Assembly (NCBI RefSeq): GCF_018320785.1
Contig: NC_054875.1
Span: 18,168,632-18,232,631 of the forward strand
Direction: 5' to 3'
Source of the DNA: Cheilinus undulatus
Taxonomy: Eukaryota > Chordata > Actinopteri > Labriformes > Labridae
Length of the DNA: 64,000 nt
In this document: positions 12,490 through 23,849 of the stretch, in pieces
Layout: every line of letters starts with the position of its first letter
Numbering within the stretch: position 1 is the stretch's first letter
Notes under the pieces: generated by a model
The model's database searches: none
What the model saw: the letters and a program-made list of their open reading frames with translations, nothing else
Told to the model about the DNA's origin: nothing
Made by a program: the position numbers and the translations under genes

Positions 12490-14475
12490 AGTGATCAAAG
12501 ACTTTATGATACAAGGAGGGGACTTTGTGAATGTGAGTATATTTGCATATTTTTGTTGTTAGGAAATTGCCTATCTCTCAGTAAAGAAAGCAACATATAA
12601 TTGGTTTCTTTGATTTCTTTCTTAACTTCACTTGAGCAGAAGATAATGTTACCACTTTATGCAGGGAAGTGTATACCATCACTAATCTCTAATAGGATTA
12701 CTGATGTGATTAAAGGAACAGTGCCAAATAGATGTGAGGGTAACAGTAGACAAAAGATTATTTTTTCACTAATCAAATTACAAAGTGACTATTAAGTGCT
12801 TGTGACTTAAAATCCTTTATTTCTTCTAAACTTAGCACAAAAACTAAGGAAATTTGTGTTTGTTAGATTATTTCTGTGTTGTAACAATGCTTCTTGGCAA
12901 TAAATCTTATACCGTTCGAAAGGCTGTTTATTTCTCTTTTAAATGGTGCCACATTTGTAAGGAACATGCATTTGTCAGATGAGCAGCAGAACTTCATGGG
13001 TTGTGTCCATGAAAAATTTGCCAAATCTTCTCTGCCAATGCCAAACAGCTTATTCTGCCATTGGCTCTTGTCCTGTTTTCTGTCCTTTTGTGAAGGGTGA
13101 TGGGACAGGTATTTGCAGCATCTACAGAGGTCCATTTGCAGATGAAAACTTTAAAATGAAGCATTCAGTGCCTGGCCTTCTGTCCATGGTAAGCATGTAC
13201 TACTCCTGAAATGTATTAGTCACCTGATTCAGGAAAGACTGGTTACTCAGACATCAGCTAAATTAAGATGCCCACTTTGCCTACAGTCATTAAATATATT
13301 CTACAATGTACTCATTGAATAACTAAAAATATAATCAGTCCTTTCAAATGGGATTTTCCTCAGCCTCCTTTGACAGAGGGATTTGCTTACTGATTTGAAT
13401 AAAAAAAAAACTTGACCATTTTAGACAAACACATTGAAGCTGCAATTGTTTTCTCATCAATATGTGTCTTGTACAGGCAAACAGTGGGCCAGGGACGAAT
13501 GGTTGTCAGTTTTTCATTACCTGCACTAAATGTGACTGGCTAGATGGGAAGCATGTTGTTTTTGGTAAGCAAGTCTATGATATTAATTGTGTGGATATTT
13601 GTTTAGTTTGTATTCTACGGAAGAGTATTAGGTATTAGTATTAGTATTTTTTTCACTTGTGAGAAAAAAGTCAGAATTCTGAGATTAAAGTCAGAATTCT
13701 GAGTTTAAAGTCAGAATTCTGAGATTAAATTCAGAATTCTGAGAAAAGTCAGAATTCTGAGATTAAAGTCAGAATTCTGAGTTTAAAGTCAGAATTCTGT
13801 GATTAATGTCAGAATTCTGACTAATCTTAGAATTCTGAAAAAAAAAATGAGACTTTTTTTTCATTTGAAGAATAAAGTCAGAATCCTGACTTTTTTTTCT
13901 CAGAATTCTGACTTTAATCTCAGAATTCTGACTTTAATCTCAGAATTCTGACTTTTTTCTGACTTTAATCTCAGAATACTGACTTTTCTCTCAGAATTCT
14001 GACTTTAATCTCAGAATTCTGACTTTTTTCTCAGAAATCTGACTTTAATCTCAGAATTCTGACTTTTTTCTCACAAGTGAAAAAAAAAATTTTTGTCTCA
14101 AATTTTTTTTTTTCAGTGGCCCCAGTGCCCTTCCGTAGTATTCTAATTTGTCTGCTGTTGCTGAAATTAACTTCCCTACTGTTTCAGGAAAACTGGTTGA
14201 TGGTTTGCTGATCATGAGAAAAATTGAGGTAAAAAGTCTTTGTTATGTTGATTTATATTTGTTTTTTATTTTGCATTTTGTGTAAGAACAATTCATTGAA
14301 AATATTTACCAAAATACTAGATATTGTTCGGGACTTGTTGGATTGTTTGATTTGAATGAAATATTCACATGACTGTTTTTTAAATCTAAAGTGGTTCTCT
14401 CAACAGAATGTCCCGACAGGACCCAACAATAAGCCCAAGCTCCCCATCATTATTGCCCAATGTGGAGAGATGTGA
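12490..14475 (+). CDS. ppih: Peptidyl-prolyl cis-trans isomerase H (cyclophilin H), 3' exons only
   Basis: Five exons read in phase: 12490-12532, 13096-13188, 13477-13564, 14188-14228, 14407-14475 (TGA). All have GT donors and AG acceptors. They encode about 111 of the usual 177 residues, including '[14 protein letters not shown]', '[12 protein letters not shown]', 'NGCQFFITC', '[12 protein letters not shown]' and the C-terminus '[10 protein letters not shown]'. This is a cyclophilin peptidyl-prolyl isomerase. In other vertebrates PPIH sits in the U4/U6 and U4/U6.U5 snRNPs, bound to PRPF4, in the nucleus. The N-terminal exons were not found and are probably left of the window or beyond the transposon stack at 2.7-12.1 kb. 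The cyclophilin core has no frame break. One intron is mostly a fold-back transposon (13616-14137). ybx1 follows in the same orientation, as in human. Confidence 0.95.
13616..14137. mobile_element. Fold-back MITE with inverted arrays of a 20-bp unit, in a ppih intron
   Basis: Termini TACGGAAGAG (left) and the inverted CCCTTCCGTA (right) are flanked by a 6-bp duplication, GTATTC, at 13610-13615 and 14138-14143. Inside, the left arm repeats a unit like 'AAAGTCAGAATTCTGAGATT' and the right arm repeats its reverse complement, bounded by 'TTTCACTTGTGAGAAAAAAG' and its inverse. About fifteen perfect AGAATTCT cores occur. No coding capacity. Superfamily not assigned. It occupies 522 of the 623 bp of this intron. 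Confidence 0.88.
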
Positions 14476-14850
14476 TCCAACATGTCTCCAACTGTATAAG
14501 AACCTTGTACCCTCAGATTCAGATTCACGGATGGTTTTGTTAGTCCTCTTCAAATACTTGACCAAGTATTTAATTGTATCGATGCCTTCTCTAACTTTGT
14601 ACACTGAAAGACCACTTAAAAGTCTGAAGTTCATGATTATGGGTATGTTTTGAGTCATGTCTGACCCCACGTTACCTGTTGCATCAATACCTAGGATTTC
14701 CTGGTCGAACCTGACTTGTGGGTTAAAACTCCCCATTTGAAATTTAATGTTCACACAATTGCTACTTTTTTTCACTGTATATGGAAACAGTTTTTTGTTA
14801 GCCTGTTGTCAGGGATGATCAATAAATAGATTTTCTAAATTTTGGATGAG
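14476..14850 (+). other. ppih: ppih 3'UTR and poly(A) signal
   Basis: Non-coding DNA after the ppih stop codon. The first canonical AATAAA on this strand is at 14821-14826, which sets a plausible cleavage site near 14840. An antisense open frame across this region is treated as chance. Confidence 0.6.
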
Positions 14851-14875
14851 ATACTTTTGGTTCATTTTTATATCA

Positions 14876-15600
14876 AAAGATTGATTTATTTAAGAACAGG
14901 TTACATGCATATTTAGAAACTGATTACATTTAATAGGCCACTGTAACATCATGTACACAATACACTATAAAGGCTTTTGGTAGCATCTTGTAGCTTTCTC
15001 CCGATTTGGTTTTCACCACATCAAAAATATGAACGAACAAACAATGAATAAACGGTCGATTTTTTAATTGAGGATCTATGTGGAGGTGTCGTCTCCAAGA
15101 CGCAAGGGGGAGAAACAGCTCTATAGGAAAAACACAGCCCTCCGAGGTATACAATCCCGTGTCAAACAATCCCTTGCTGAACAACTTCTTAACCCAGCCA
15201 TCCATACAAATCCAAGGCACCAGACCCCCTCCCCCATCCACGCTCTCCCTCTTCTGCCTTGGATACCGTTCTCATAAAAGAATCCTTTGAGATGGGAGAC
15301 TCTGTACTTATGGAAGCAGGAAGGAGGGTTTTCTCTCGCTCCCTCTCTCGGGGAAGGGGGTCGTCGTGGCGAGGCTCTCTGGGGTCAATGCTAAAGCCCA
15401 TCTTTGTGTGGGAATACGGGACTCGGCCAGTAACAGCGAGCTCTTACACATGAGCCAGTCCTCATAAAACAGTGCCAGTGGAGCATTACCATGACAATGG
15501 TTGGGGTGGGGGCTGTCTCACACTCAGTCTGGATCTCTCTGTTCTCTGCTACTGGAAGTGGTGTTTCTGGATGCACTCAGGATAATGACGGCATTAAACT
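14876..15600 (-). other. Possible unassigned minus-strand transcript end
   Basis: A block richer in GC than its surroundings (about 15080-15580) has open frames of 60-103 codons on both strands. On the minus strand it runs into an AATAAA signal at 14890-14885, 59 bp from the opposing ppih signal. The minus frame at 15401-15189 has an Arg/Glu-rich 'PLPREREREKTLLP' stretch. I recognise no family, and no convincing splice sites or second exon appear. It could be a convergent 3' exon, a noncoding RNA or old repeat. Confidence 0.25.
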
Positions 15601-16389
15601 ATTGTGCTGAGCAATGTGAGATGAGAAACATCTTTTAAATCGAATAGCAATAGGAGTCAGTGTCAGTATTCGAGCTCTTGAAATAGCCTGGCATTCCATC
15701 ATTAAGAATCAAAACTATTTAAGTAACTGACAAACAATTTTAATGATGTATATGTAACTCTTAAATAGAAATAAGACAGCATAATACTTTGTGTTAACAC
15801 TGTGGTGGATTAAAGTTATAGTTGTTGTTTATCGTGGGTGTTATGTCCTGGAATTACCTTAATGCAAAAACGGCCATGACAGGACAGGGGCTTATCGCAT
15901 ACAATATATTGTAAAATTTCAAATGTTATAATTCAGCTACTTCGTGATTTTTGTAATATGAATAACTATTTTCAATTTAACTGTTAGCAAAAACCTGCGA
16001 CCCACACATATAGGCTGCTTAGGCTGCTGAGAACTTCATGTTCTCTAAAACATACTGCAATGAGCTTTCATCCGAAATCTTCACGGGTATCATGTTTGAT
16101 TGAGAAGTAGCATAGCCTACCTCTGCACAATGCTCTGACACAGGAATAACATGAACCGCATACAATACTGAAGCTTTTCTCATTTTTACTTTCGTTTCAA
16201 GACGAATTATCCCTCAGGAAATGTCAAAATTGCGCGTGAAGTAGTAGATTGAATATGTCATATCCACAACACAATTTAAGGATTAAATTAATAACACAAT
16301 CTGAATTGAATTAAATCCCAGACCAGCACAAAATTTCCAAAATAATAATTACAGTCCAACGGGTGACAAATTAACATTTCTTGAACAAG

Positions 16390-16449
<60 letters not shown>

Positions 16450-16590
16450 TATATTAAATTTATGTAGCCTACTTTGTTAAAAAAAAAACATCGTACGACA
16501 GAGTAACCAGGTAGACACTCTGTTCCCTAAGTGTCACGGCTATCTGTTTCCCTTGTCTGGCTTTGACATCATTATGAGGCGGCTACAATG
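15601..16590. other. Intergenic stretch between ppih and ybx1
   Basis: AT-rich, no open frame of note. It contains the TA microsatellite at 16391-16446. I see nothing else in it. Confidence 0.6.
16391..16446. repeat. (TA)n microsatellite
   Basis: A nearly perfect TA dinucleotide run about 150 bp upstream of the ybx1 promoter region; probably polymorphic in length. Confidence 0.95.
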
Positions 16591-16603
16591 GACAGGTACA
16601 TTT

Positions 16604-16918
16604 TCGTTGATCCAATCACTTTTTAGCAAACGCTGCCCTCAAATTAGATTGTCAAGCACATACGCCAATAGAATTGCGCTCTGTGATGCGTTACGAATTC
16701 CAACCAATTCGAAGAGACGTTGGGCGGACCCCGACAGGAAAATTGCCCGGCACAGTTTTTCATTCTGCCCAGTTCGATCGGCAACGGGAGCGGAAAGAGG
16801 AAAGCAGAGAGCCCGAAGGCAGTAGCCCCCACCACCGCCGGCCCAGGTTACCATCTAGCACCGGGAAACATAGCAGAGAGCCGCCGCCGGCAGAAGCCAT
16901 TACCAACCAGTAGTAACC
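16604..16918 (+). promoter_or_regulatory. ybx1: ybx1 promoter and 5'UTR region
   Basis: GC and CpG content rise sharply just upstream of the ybx1 start. CCAAT motifs lie at 16612-16616 and 16704-16708, and a GGGCGG box at 16722-16727. There is no TATA box at a suitable distance, as in housekeeping promoters. The transcription start is not defined by the sequence. CCAAT/Y-box motifs are the classical binding site of this gene's own product, so autoregulation is possible but inferred. Confidence 0.55.
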
Positions 16919-19900
16919 ATGAGCAGCGAGGCCGAGACACAACAACCACCGCAGCCTGCTGCCGATGAGGAGAGCCCATCCAGCCCGGCAGCCGCAGCTT
17001 CCGCGGGGGATAAGAAGGTCATCGGTAAGACTAATAGAAACGAACTAGTTTAGCTTAGCCGCTAACGGGGGTTGAGCACAGCAAAATCAATGGGAGAAAT
17101 CAACAGTTCCCAACGATAACGAACAGATCACTGGTTCAGAAAAGGTTAATCACCGTTAATTCATTAAGTTTCTCCCAAAAAAGGCGTAAAATAAATAAAA
17201 ATAGGAATTCAACAAACGTTAACGTAATTAGTGGTTCTCTCTTGTGTCGAATACATTTGACATTGGTAATGTGTTTATTCTGTTAAAATATCATTAAATC
17301 TAAATAACGAATAATCAAAACTGTTCATTTAGCTAGAAATATGACACTAAAGTGTTTGTTGGCCGATCGGTCTTGTTGTCAATTGTAGCTCTACGTTATC
17401 TGACATAGCATGGTATTTTAATTGTATGTGATTTGTGAATAATTAAACGTTTATAATACAAATTGTGAACTCAACGTGGAAAACATGTCTGACATAGGTA
17501 AATTCATCAACCGGACCGTTTATGTCTCCCATTAATCAGCCTCGTAACGTTTATAACTGTCACAGAATGCTATTTTACCGGTTGTGGCCGTCACATGCAC
17601 GGCCGCTGAAGTTGTTTAAGGGCTAGAGTTTGTGAGACCGTTGGTACCATTTTTCATCGAACGTTATATGACCGGTTGGTGGCAGTTGACGTCGTTCCGT
17701 TTGGACGTCAACGGTTTATTCCATAATAGCCACACAACATTGATGTGCACGGGGTTATTTTATACTGGTTAATCGAATGGCTAACTATAAAGCTGTCGTC
17801 GGAAAAGCTAATATTAGCTGCTAACAGTCCCTTTGTTCACGAAAGCGACTCTGGCTCCATGTTATTAGTTTAATCTCGTATTTTCCTAGAATTTAGATTT
17901 CAAACGCATAAGCATATGCTCGTCTTGGCTGGAAATGTGACTGTATCGATGCATGGTTCCGTATGCATTACAACTTAACTGTCAACGTTTGTAGAATTTT
18001 TCCTCTAATTTCTGGCTAGAATTTCGGCCTAGCAACAGGAGTGGCAGCGTTAGCTCTTTGGCTAACGGGGCTACAATAGCCTAGCCGACCAGCGTTGGTT
18101 ACTTGCATGGCTGTAGGCGCAACTCAAAATGTCGGCCGACTTATTGTATGAATTTGTTTCACATTGTATTTTGTAGCGAGTGAAAAACGAGTAACGCCGA
18201 TAATAAAATTATAATGTTTTTATAGCCCTTAGTCGCAGTCGATGTAAACTGGGTTGTAAAGTTGCATCTGATTCTGTTCGCTGGCCTTAATCCAACCGCA
18301 TGGTTGAGAACCCAGTTTAGCGATATAGCTACGATGCTTAAAGCAACCTAAGCATGCTGCTTGCTAGCGCAGCCGGCCGCGATTCACCACGTGTGAAAGC
18401 TTGATTGCTTCAACGTGCGGCTTAAGTGGGGAAGAAGGTCCGTAGTTTCTGAACTTTGAAATGACAGCCACTATGGCCGTGTTACTGCATTTAACATGGA
18501 CCTACTGGCCGTAGTTTGATCACATCAAGGCACTGTTATTTTGTATAAACGAATATTCTCTGTATCGTGAAATAGCGTGGTCATACTGGGTACTCCCTGC
18601 TCACGTCGCACTTAGAAGTGCAGCTGGCATTGGCCTCTCCAACTATTAGGATCTATAAAAAGGCGATGGTTGGTATTTAAAAATAACAGTCAAATTATGT
18701 CAAGCCTTGCCAGTTTTTTTCTATTACGGTCAAATTACTTCACTACATCTCTGAAACATCGAAAGTGCGCACAAGCACGACATAATCTTGATATTTTAAT
18801 TTTGAAATGCCAACAGTTAAAGCTAAAGTTTGCTTGATAATTTTGTCTTCATTGTTTCTGTTTGCAGCAACAAAGGTCTTGGGCACAGTCAAATGGTTCA
18901 ACGTCAGGAATGGATATGGTTTCATCAATAGGTAAGTGGATCACAACTCCATTCCTTGTCCCTAAAGACGTAGTCACAGTGTGAATGAACATACCAAATC
19001 CTATTATAGCTTTGTTTTGCCTACATAACTGTCAGGTGTATCTACTGGTACATGTGCTGACGTAAATCCATTGAGAAATTAATCTTCTTAATAGTTGAAG
19101 CTTTGAAAGATCCTTGTATGAATCTGATTTTTTGTTGCTTTCAGGAATGATACAAAAGAAGACGTTTTTGTACACCAGGTAAGCTGTATGCATAACGATT
19201 TTTCTTTGTAAATGGTAACAAGTATAACGATCAGTATAACTGATATCTTCATATCTCTTGTTCTTTGTAGACAGCCATCAAAAAGAACAACCCGAGGAAA
19301 TACCTCCGCAGTGTTGGAGATGGAGAAACTGTGGAGTTTGATGTTGTTGAGGGAGAAAAGGTATGTTGGACTTGATAATGGTAATTCATTCTGTTTGGGA
19401 CTTTCTTGTAGGGATTAAAAAAACCTTAACCAAGCAGTTGTTTTCACTTTGTATAATTTGAGTGCCAAGCTTTCTTAATAATATTGAAAAAAAAAAAATT
19501 CCATGTACAGGGTGCAGAGGCAGCAAATGTCACCGGCCCAGGAGGCGTTGCAGTCCAGGGGAGTAAGTACGCCGCTGATAGGAACCGCTATAGGCGCTAT
19601 CCCCGGAGAAGGGGTCCTCCCCGTGGAGGAGACTACCCAGAGAACTACCAGAGTGATGGAGAGGGAGAGCCAGGCAGTGGAGGCCGTGACAAAGGCAGCC
19701 GAGAAGGGGGGGAAAGTGCCCCTGAAGGAGACTCGCAACAACAGCAGCGCAGGCCCGCTTACCCTGGCAGACGGCGTTACCCCCCATACTTTGTACGTAG
19801 ACGCTACGGCCGCCGGCCCCCGTACACCAACGCACCACGCGGAGAGATGACTGAGGTACGCCGTCACAGGGCTACTATCCTGAAGGGCACCCAGCAGTCC

Positions 19901-20807
19901 CATGATAAAATTGGGAGATTTTATAGGTTAATGTCATACACAATTCAAAATCCTCTCCTTTTAATAGTCACGTGGTTGTGAAAAGTAAATCTTGGTGTAT
20001 CGGGGGTCTTGCCAATATTTTGTTAATTTTCTCCAACAATCTCAGGTCAACCTGCCTGATTTCACTTTTAGCATTGTGAACAAGCAGTAGCAAGCTGGCC
20101 ATCTTCATCACAGCAAAGGACCATATGCAAATATCAAAATGTTTTTTTATTTATTCATTTTAATTTAATTATTTACTGATAACGCTTTATAAAGGTGTGT
20201 GTCAGTTGTTTGCTCTCTTTGCCTCTAGGGAGGTGAGGGGGATGAGAGCCAGGGAGGTCCAGACCAGGGCAACAAACCAGTGAGGCAGAATTACTACAGA
20301 GGCTTCCGACCAAGGTTCAGACCAAGGTTTGCATGTTGGCTTCATTGATGAAGGGCTGCAACAATGGGAGAGTAAAAGAGTAGGCAGACTTGTCAAACCC
20401 ACACAGATAAATTTTACCTGATGATGCCATCTGTTTTGGCAAGAGAAAATCTCCCTTTATTGCTGCCTAACTTCAAATAGCAGCTGTGCATCCAAATGTG
20501 CTCTATGTACGTTTTGCAGCTATTTTCTTAGAATGTGCTTGAAATACTTTTGGTTATTCAAAACAGGGGTCCACCCCGTCCCAGACCGGTGCGGGACGGC
20601 GAGGAGGACAAAGAGAATCAGGGCAGTGAAGGTGGTCAGAACCAACAGCCCCGCCAAAGGCGCTACCGCCGTAACTTCAACTACCGCCGCAGACGCCAAC
20701 AGACAGGTGGCAAACCCAGCCAGGAAAACAAGGAGCCTAAGACAGGAGGTGACCCATCTGCAGAGAAAACGTCCGCTCCCGAGGCCCAGCAGGGTGGGGC
20801 TGAGTAG
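16919..20807 (+). CDS. ybx1: Y-box binding protein 1
   Basis: Seven coding exons in phase: 16919-17024, 18868-18931, 19145-19178, 19271-19360, 19511-19855, 20229-20326, 20567-20807 (TAG). They give 325 aa, against 324 in human YBX1. Exon 1 encodes an Ala/Pro-rich N-terminus ('[13 protein letters not shown]'). The cold-shock domain (about residues 38-110) has the RNP1 core 'NGYGFI' and RNP2 'VFVHQ', with '[17 protein letters not shown]'. The rest is alternating basic (Arg-rich '[12 protein letters not shown]') and acidic clusters, ending 'EAQQGGAE'. The protein binds single-stranded nucleic acid, packages mRNA, and regulates transcription and translation in cytoplasm and nucleus. Start chosen for the family N-terminus and CpG context. 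Conserved exon phases argue against a retrocopy. Intron 1 (1.8 kb) is the longest. The gene ends tail-to-tail with arhgef16. Confidence 0.97.
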
Positions 20808-21490
20808 GAAAAAACCTGCCCACCGGCACCTACCATCTTTTACCATCGTCCGGGTTAGTAACTAAGCTAGTTAAGGTCTTTTCTGATCATTTTTATTTTT
20901 TAAGTGCTATAAATTTCAGCAAAAGTTAAAGAAAGAATGGGCTGTTCCCTGTGTTTTAAGTTATTTTGACTAGCTTCTGAGTAGAGGATACTAAGTTTGA
21001 GGTAATGCAGTATGTAAGAACTCGACTGGTTTAATTCAGAGAGCCCATCGACTATTATGTGATTTCCATATGAGCTGCAGCTTTGGGTTGTAGACTGATT
21101 TTCTTGTCGTGTTCACTAAATAATGAACTTTTTGTGTGTTCTTTACAGTTTTTTTGTCAACAAGAGGAAACATCAAACAAGATCTGAGCAATAAAGATTT
21201 GACTTGACGATCGTCACAAGCTTGCATCATGCATTTGACCAGATTACCACCAACTGCCTGCAGAATCTATGCAGACTTGTTTTTTTCCATTATTTTTATG
21301 TGACAGCAACAAAACATTTTGGGGAAACAGCAAATGTTTTTCTAAATCTATCCTAAGTTTTTACACCAAATGGTTTTTAAAGAAAAAAAATGGAATTTGA
21401 TATCTGGTCAGTTTGACATTTTTAAATAACTTTTTATGTATTCAAACATTTTAACAAAATGCAAGCTTAAATAAAAGTCCAGAAACCAGA
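20808..21490 (+). other. ybx1: ybx1 3'UTR, including a spliced noncoding last exon
   Basis: After the stop, 'taccatcgtccgg' is followed by a donor GTTAGT (20854). An acceptor 'tgttctttacag' (21148) opens a last exon that starts at 21149. Human YBX1 likewise splices within its 3'UTR after a matching CCATCATCCGG sequence. Poly(A) signals AATAAA are at 21190-21195 and 21470-21475. The second has a T/G-rich downstream element and is the likely main site, so two isoforms are possible. Confidence 0.75.
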
Positions 21491-21951
21491 AAAAATGTCT
21501 TGTTGTCGATTTAATTGTAGTAACATGAATATTAAACAATTACAAAACCATAGAATTTAAAGTAAAGTATTTATAGATATGTATACATACACATGACTGT
21601 AAAGGCTTTGTGATTCTTTACTTTTGTAATCACATCACACAAAAATGGTACAATAACCACTTCAAAAAGGCAGATTTTACTAGGATGAAGAGACATGGAC
21701 TTTTTTTTTCACATTTACTATTCCCCATAACAAGAAGGCCCTTGACAGCATCATGCAACCACAACACTGCAAAACTCAACATTTGAGCTAAAGATGAAGT
21801 TTTTTAGCTATGAGGTTAGGTGACAAAACTAATTAAAGCAAGTCTGAACAGTGTTTTTTTGCATGCAAACTTCGAGCCAAACAGTTGAAGGTTTAAAGCT
21901 TTTAGCCTAAACCTGTGCAAATCTGAGGACCTTGTCTTAGCTCAGCATGTA

Positions 21952-23462
21952 CACTCCCCTCCAAAGTATTGGAACGGTGAGGCCAATTCCTTTGTCTTTG
22001 TTGTAGACTAAAAACATTTGGGTTTGACATTAAAAGATGAATATGAGACAATATTTCAGCTTTTATTTCCAGGTGGATCCATCTAGATCCAATACGCGAC
22101 TAGATAGTACCTTTTGTTTGAACCCAGCCATTTTTTTTATGTGCGCAATAGTATTGGAACATGTGACTGACAGTTGTGTTTTGTTGCCCGGGTGTGTCCT
22201 TTTACATTGATTATTCACACAATTAATAGTGCTGAATGTCTACACTCAGTTTCAGATTTGGGTTTTTCCTGTGCAGACTGCATTTATAGTCAGAGGTGTA
22301 ACCAATATGAAAACCAGAGTGCTGTCTATGGGTGAAAAACAAGCAATTGTGAAGCTAAGAGAAGATGGAAAATCAATTAAAAACATTGGCCATAGCCAAA
22401 TCCATGTAACATTCAGGTACTGACAGGAAGACCAAGGAAAACGTGACCAGTTGACAACAGAAACATTGTGAGAGCTGTAAAGAAAGATGCTAAAGCTACT
22501 GTTAGTGACATCAGCAACAACCTCCAGAGGGCAGGAGTGAAGGTGTCACCATTTACTTTTCTTCATGAATGAAAGTACAGAGGCTAACCCAGATGCAAAC
22601 CACTCATTAGCGAGAAAAACAGGAAAGCCAGGCTGGAATTTGCCAAAAGTACAGAGATGAGAGTCAAACATTCTGGGACAAAGTTTTATGGACTGATGAG
22701 ACAAAGATGATAATGGTGCATAAACTTTTCACCAAAGTGATGGAAAGGCTAAGGTTTGGAGAAAGAAAAGGATCTACTCTTGATCACAAACAAACATGCT
22801 CATTTGTGAAACACAGTGGAGGTAATGTCATGGCTTGGGCTTGCATGGTTTCATCTGGGATGGGCTCATTAATCTTCATTGATGATGTAACACATGATGA
22901 CAGCAGCGAAATGTCTACGAAAACATTTTGTGTGCCAATTTAATGAAATACTCAACCAAACTGATTGGGAGATCCTTCATCATGCCCAAAACACACTGGC
23001 TAAGTAACAAAGGCGTGGAAGGTTTTTGACTGGCCAAGTCAATCTCCAGACTTAAACCCTATAGAGCATGTATTTTACCTGTTTAAGAGGAGACTTAAAC
23101 AGGTGACTGAAGGGAGTCTGAAACAAATAACAACTGAAAGAGGCTGCGGTGAAAGCCTGGAAAAGCATCACAAAAGAGGAATACAAATGTTTGGTGATGT
23201 CAGTAGGTCACAGGCTTGATGCAGTTATTGCATTAAAGTCTTATCTGTTTAATCTGTTCCAATACTTCTGATCACCTAAAAATTAGGTGTTCCATTGTAA
23301 ATAAAGCTATCTCCTAAGTGGTGTATCAGATCCAAATGTAAATACCTGGAAATAAAAACAGAAAAGTCTCATATTCAGCTTTTTGTCTCAAACCCAAATG
23401 TCTTCAGTCTACAGCAAAAATAAAGGAACTGGGCCCACTGTTCCAATACTTTTGGAGAGGAG
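21952..23462 (+). mobile_element. Tc1/mariner-like element between ybx1 and arhgef16, decayed
   Basis: Both ends abut TA and are inverted copies: left CACTCCCCTCCAAAGTATTG, right 'ccaatacttttggagaggag'. The inner inverted repeats are long. Plus-strand transposase remnants include 'LSMGEKQAIVKLREDGKSIK' (about 22320), a first catalytic aspartate block 'WTDETK' (about 22690) and 'KHSGGNVMAWACM' (about 22810). Frameshifts and internal stops make it inactive. Confidence 0.9.
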
Positions 23463-23849
23463 TATCATTCAAACTAACAACCCTGCTTAACAAAGGTGTT
23501 CATGGTAGAAACCAATGAGGATAAATGCACAAATTTTAAAATAGTTTTATATTAATATTCTGGATAGTTGGTTTGGATATGACGAGAGATAGCAGAAACC
23601 ATGGCTGTTGGATTCAAGACAAAATAGTCATGGTTACTTTTAAGGTTTGCACTCCACCATGGCTGTTTCATTGGTCATTTTGGATACTTATTATAACTTT
23701 GATTCTTTCAGTAATTGACTTGCGGGCCACTGTAAATTATTTCAGTGTTATTCAATATTATTTAACCCACAGTAAAATAAAAACAGAACACTATGAAGGT
23801 CACTCTACCCCAGGTTACTGTACCCATTTAGAATAAAGCAGTTGGGTGC
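23463..23849 (-). other. arhgef16 3'UTR / convergent intergenic gap
   Basis: DNA between the Tc1 right end and the arhgef16 stop codon. No canonical minus-strand AATAAA is visible here, so the arhgef16 3' end is undefined; it may use a variant signal or run into the transposon. Confidence 0.4.

Noticed and set aside
13652-14083. Regular short repeats looking superficially like a CRISPR array
   Set aside because: There are no unique spacers of constant length, the units are contiguous and inverted at the centre, and the locus is a vertebrate intron.
14386-14775. Minus-strand open frame of 129 codons
   Set aside because: It is antisense to the last ppih exon and 3'UTR, with no recognisable domain and no splice or promoter support.
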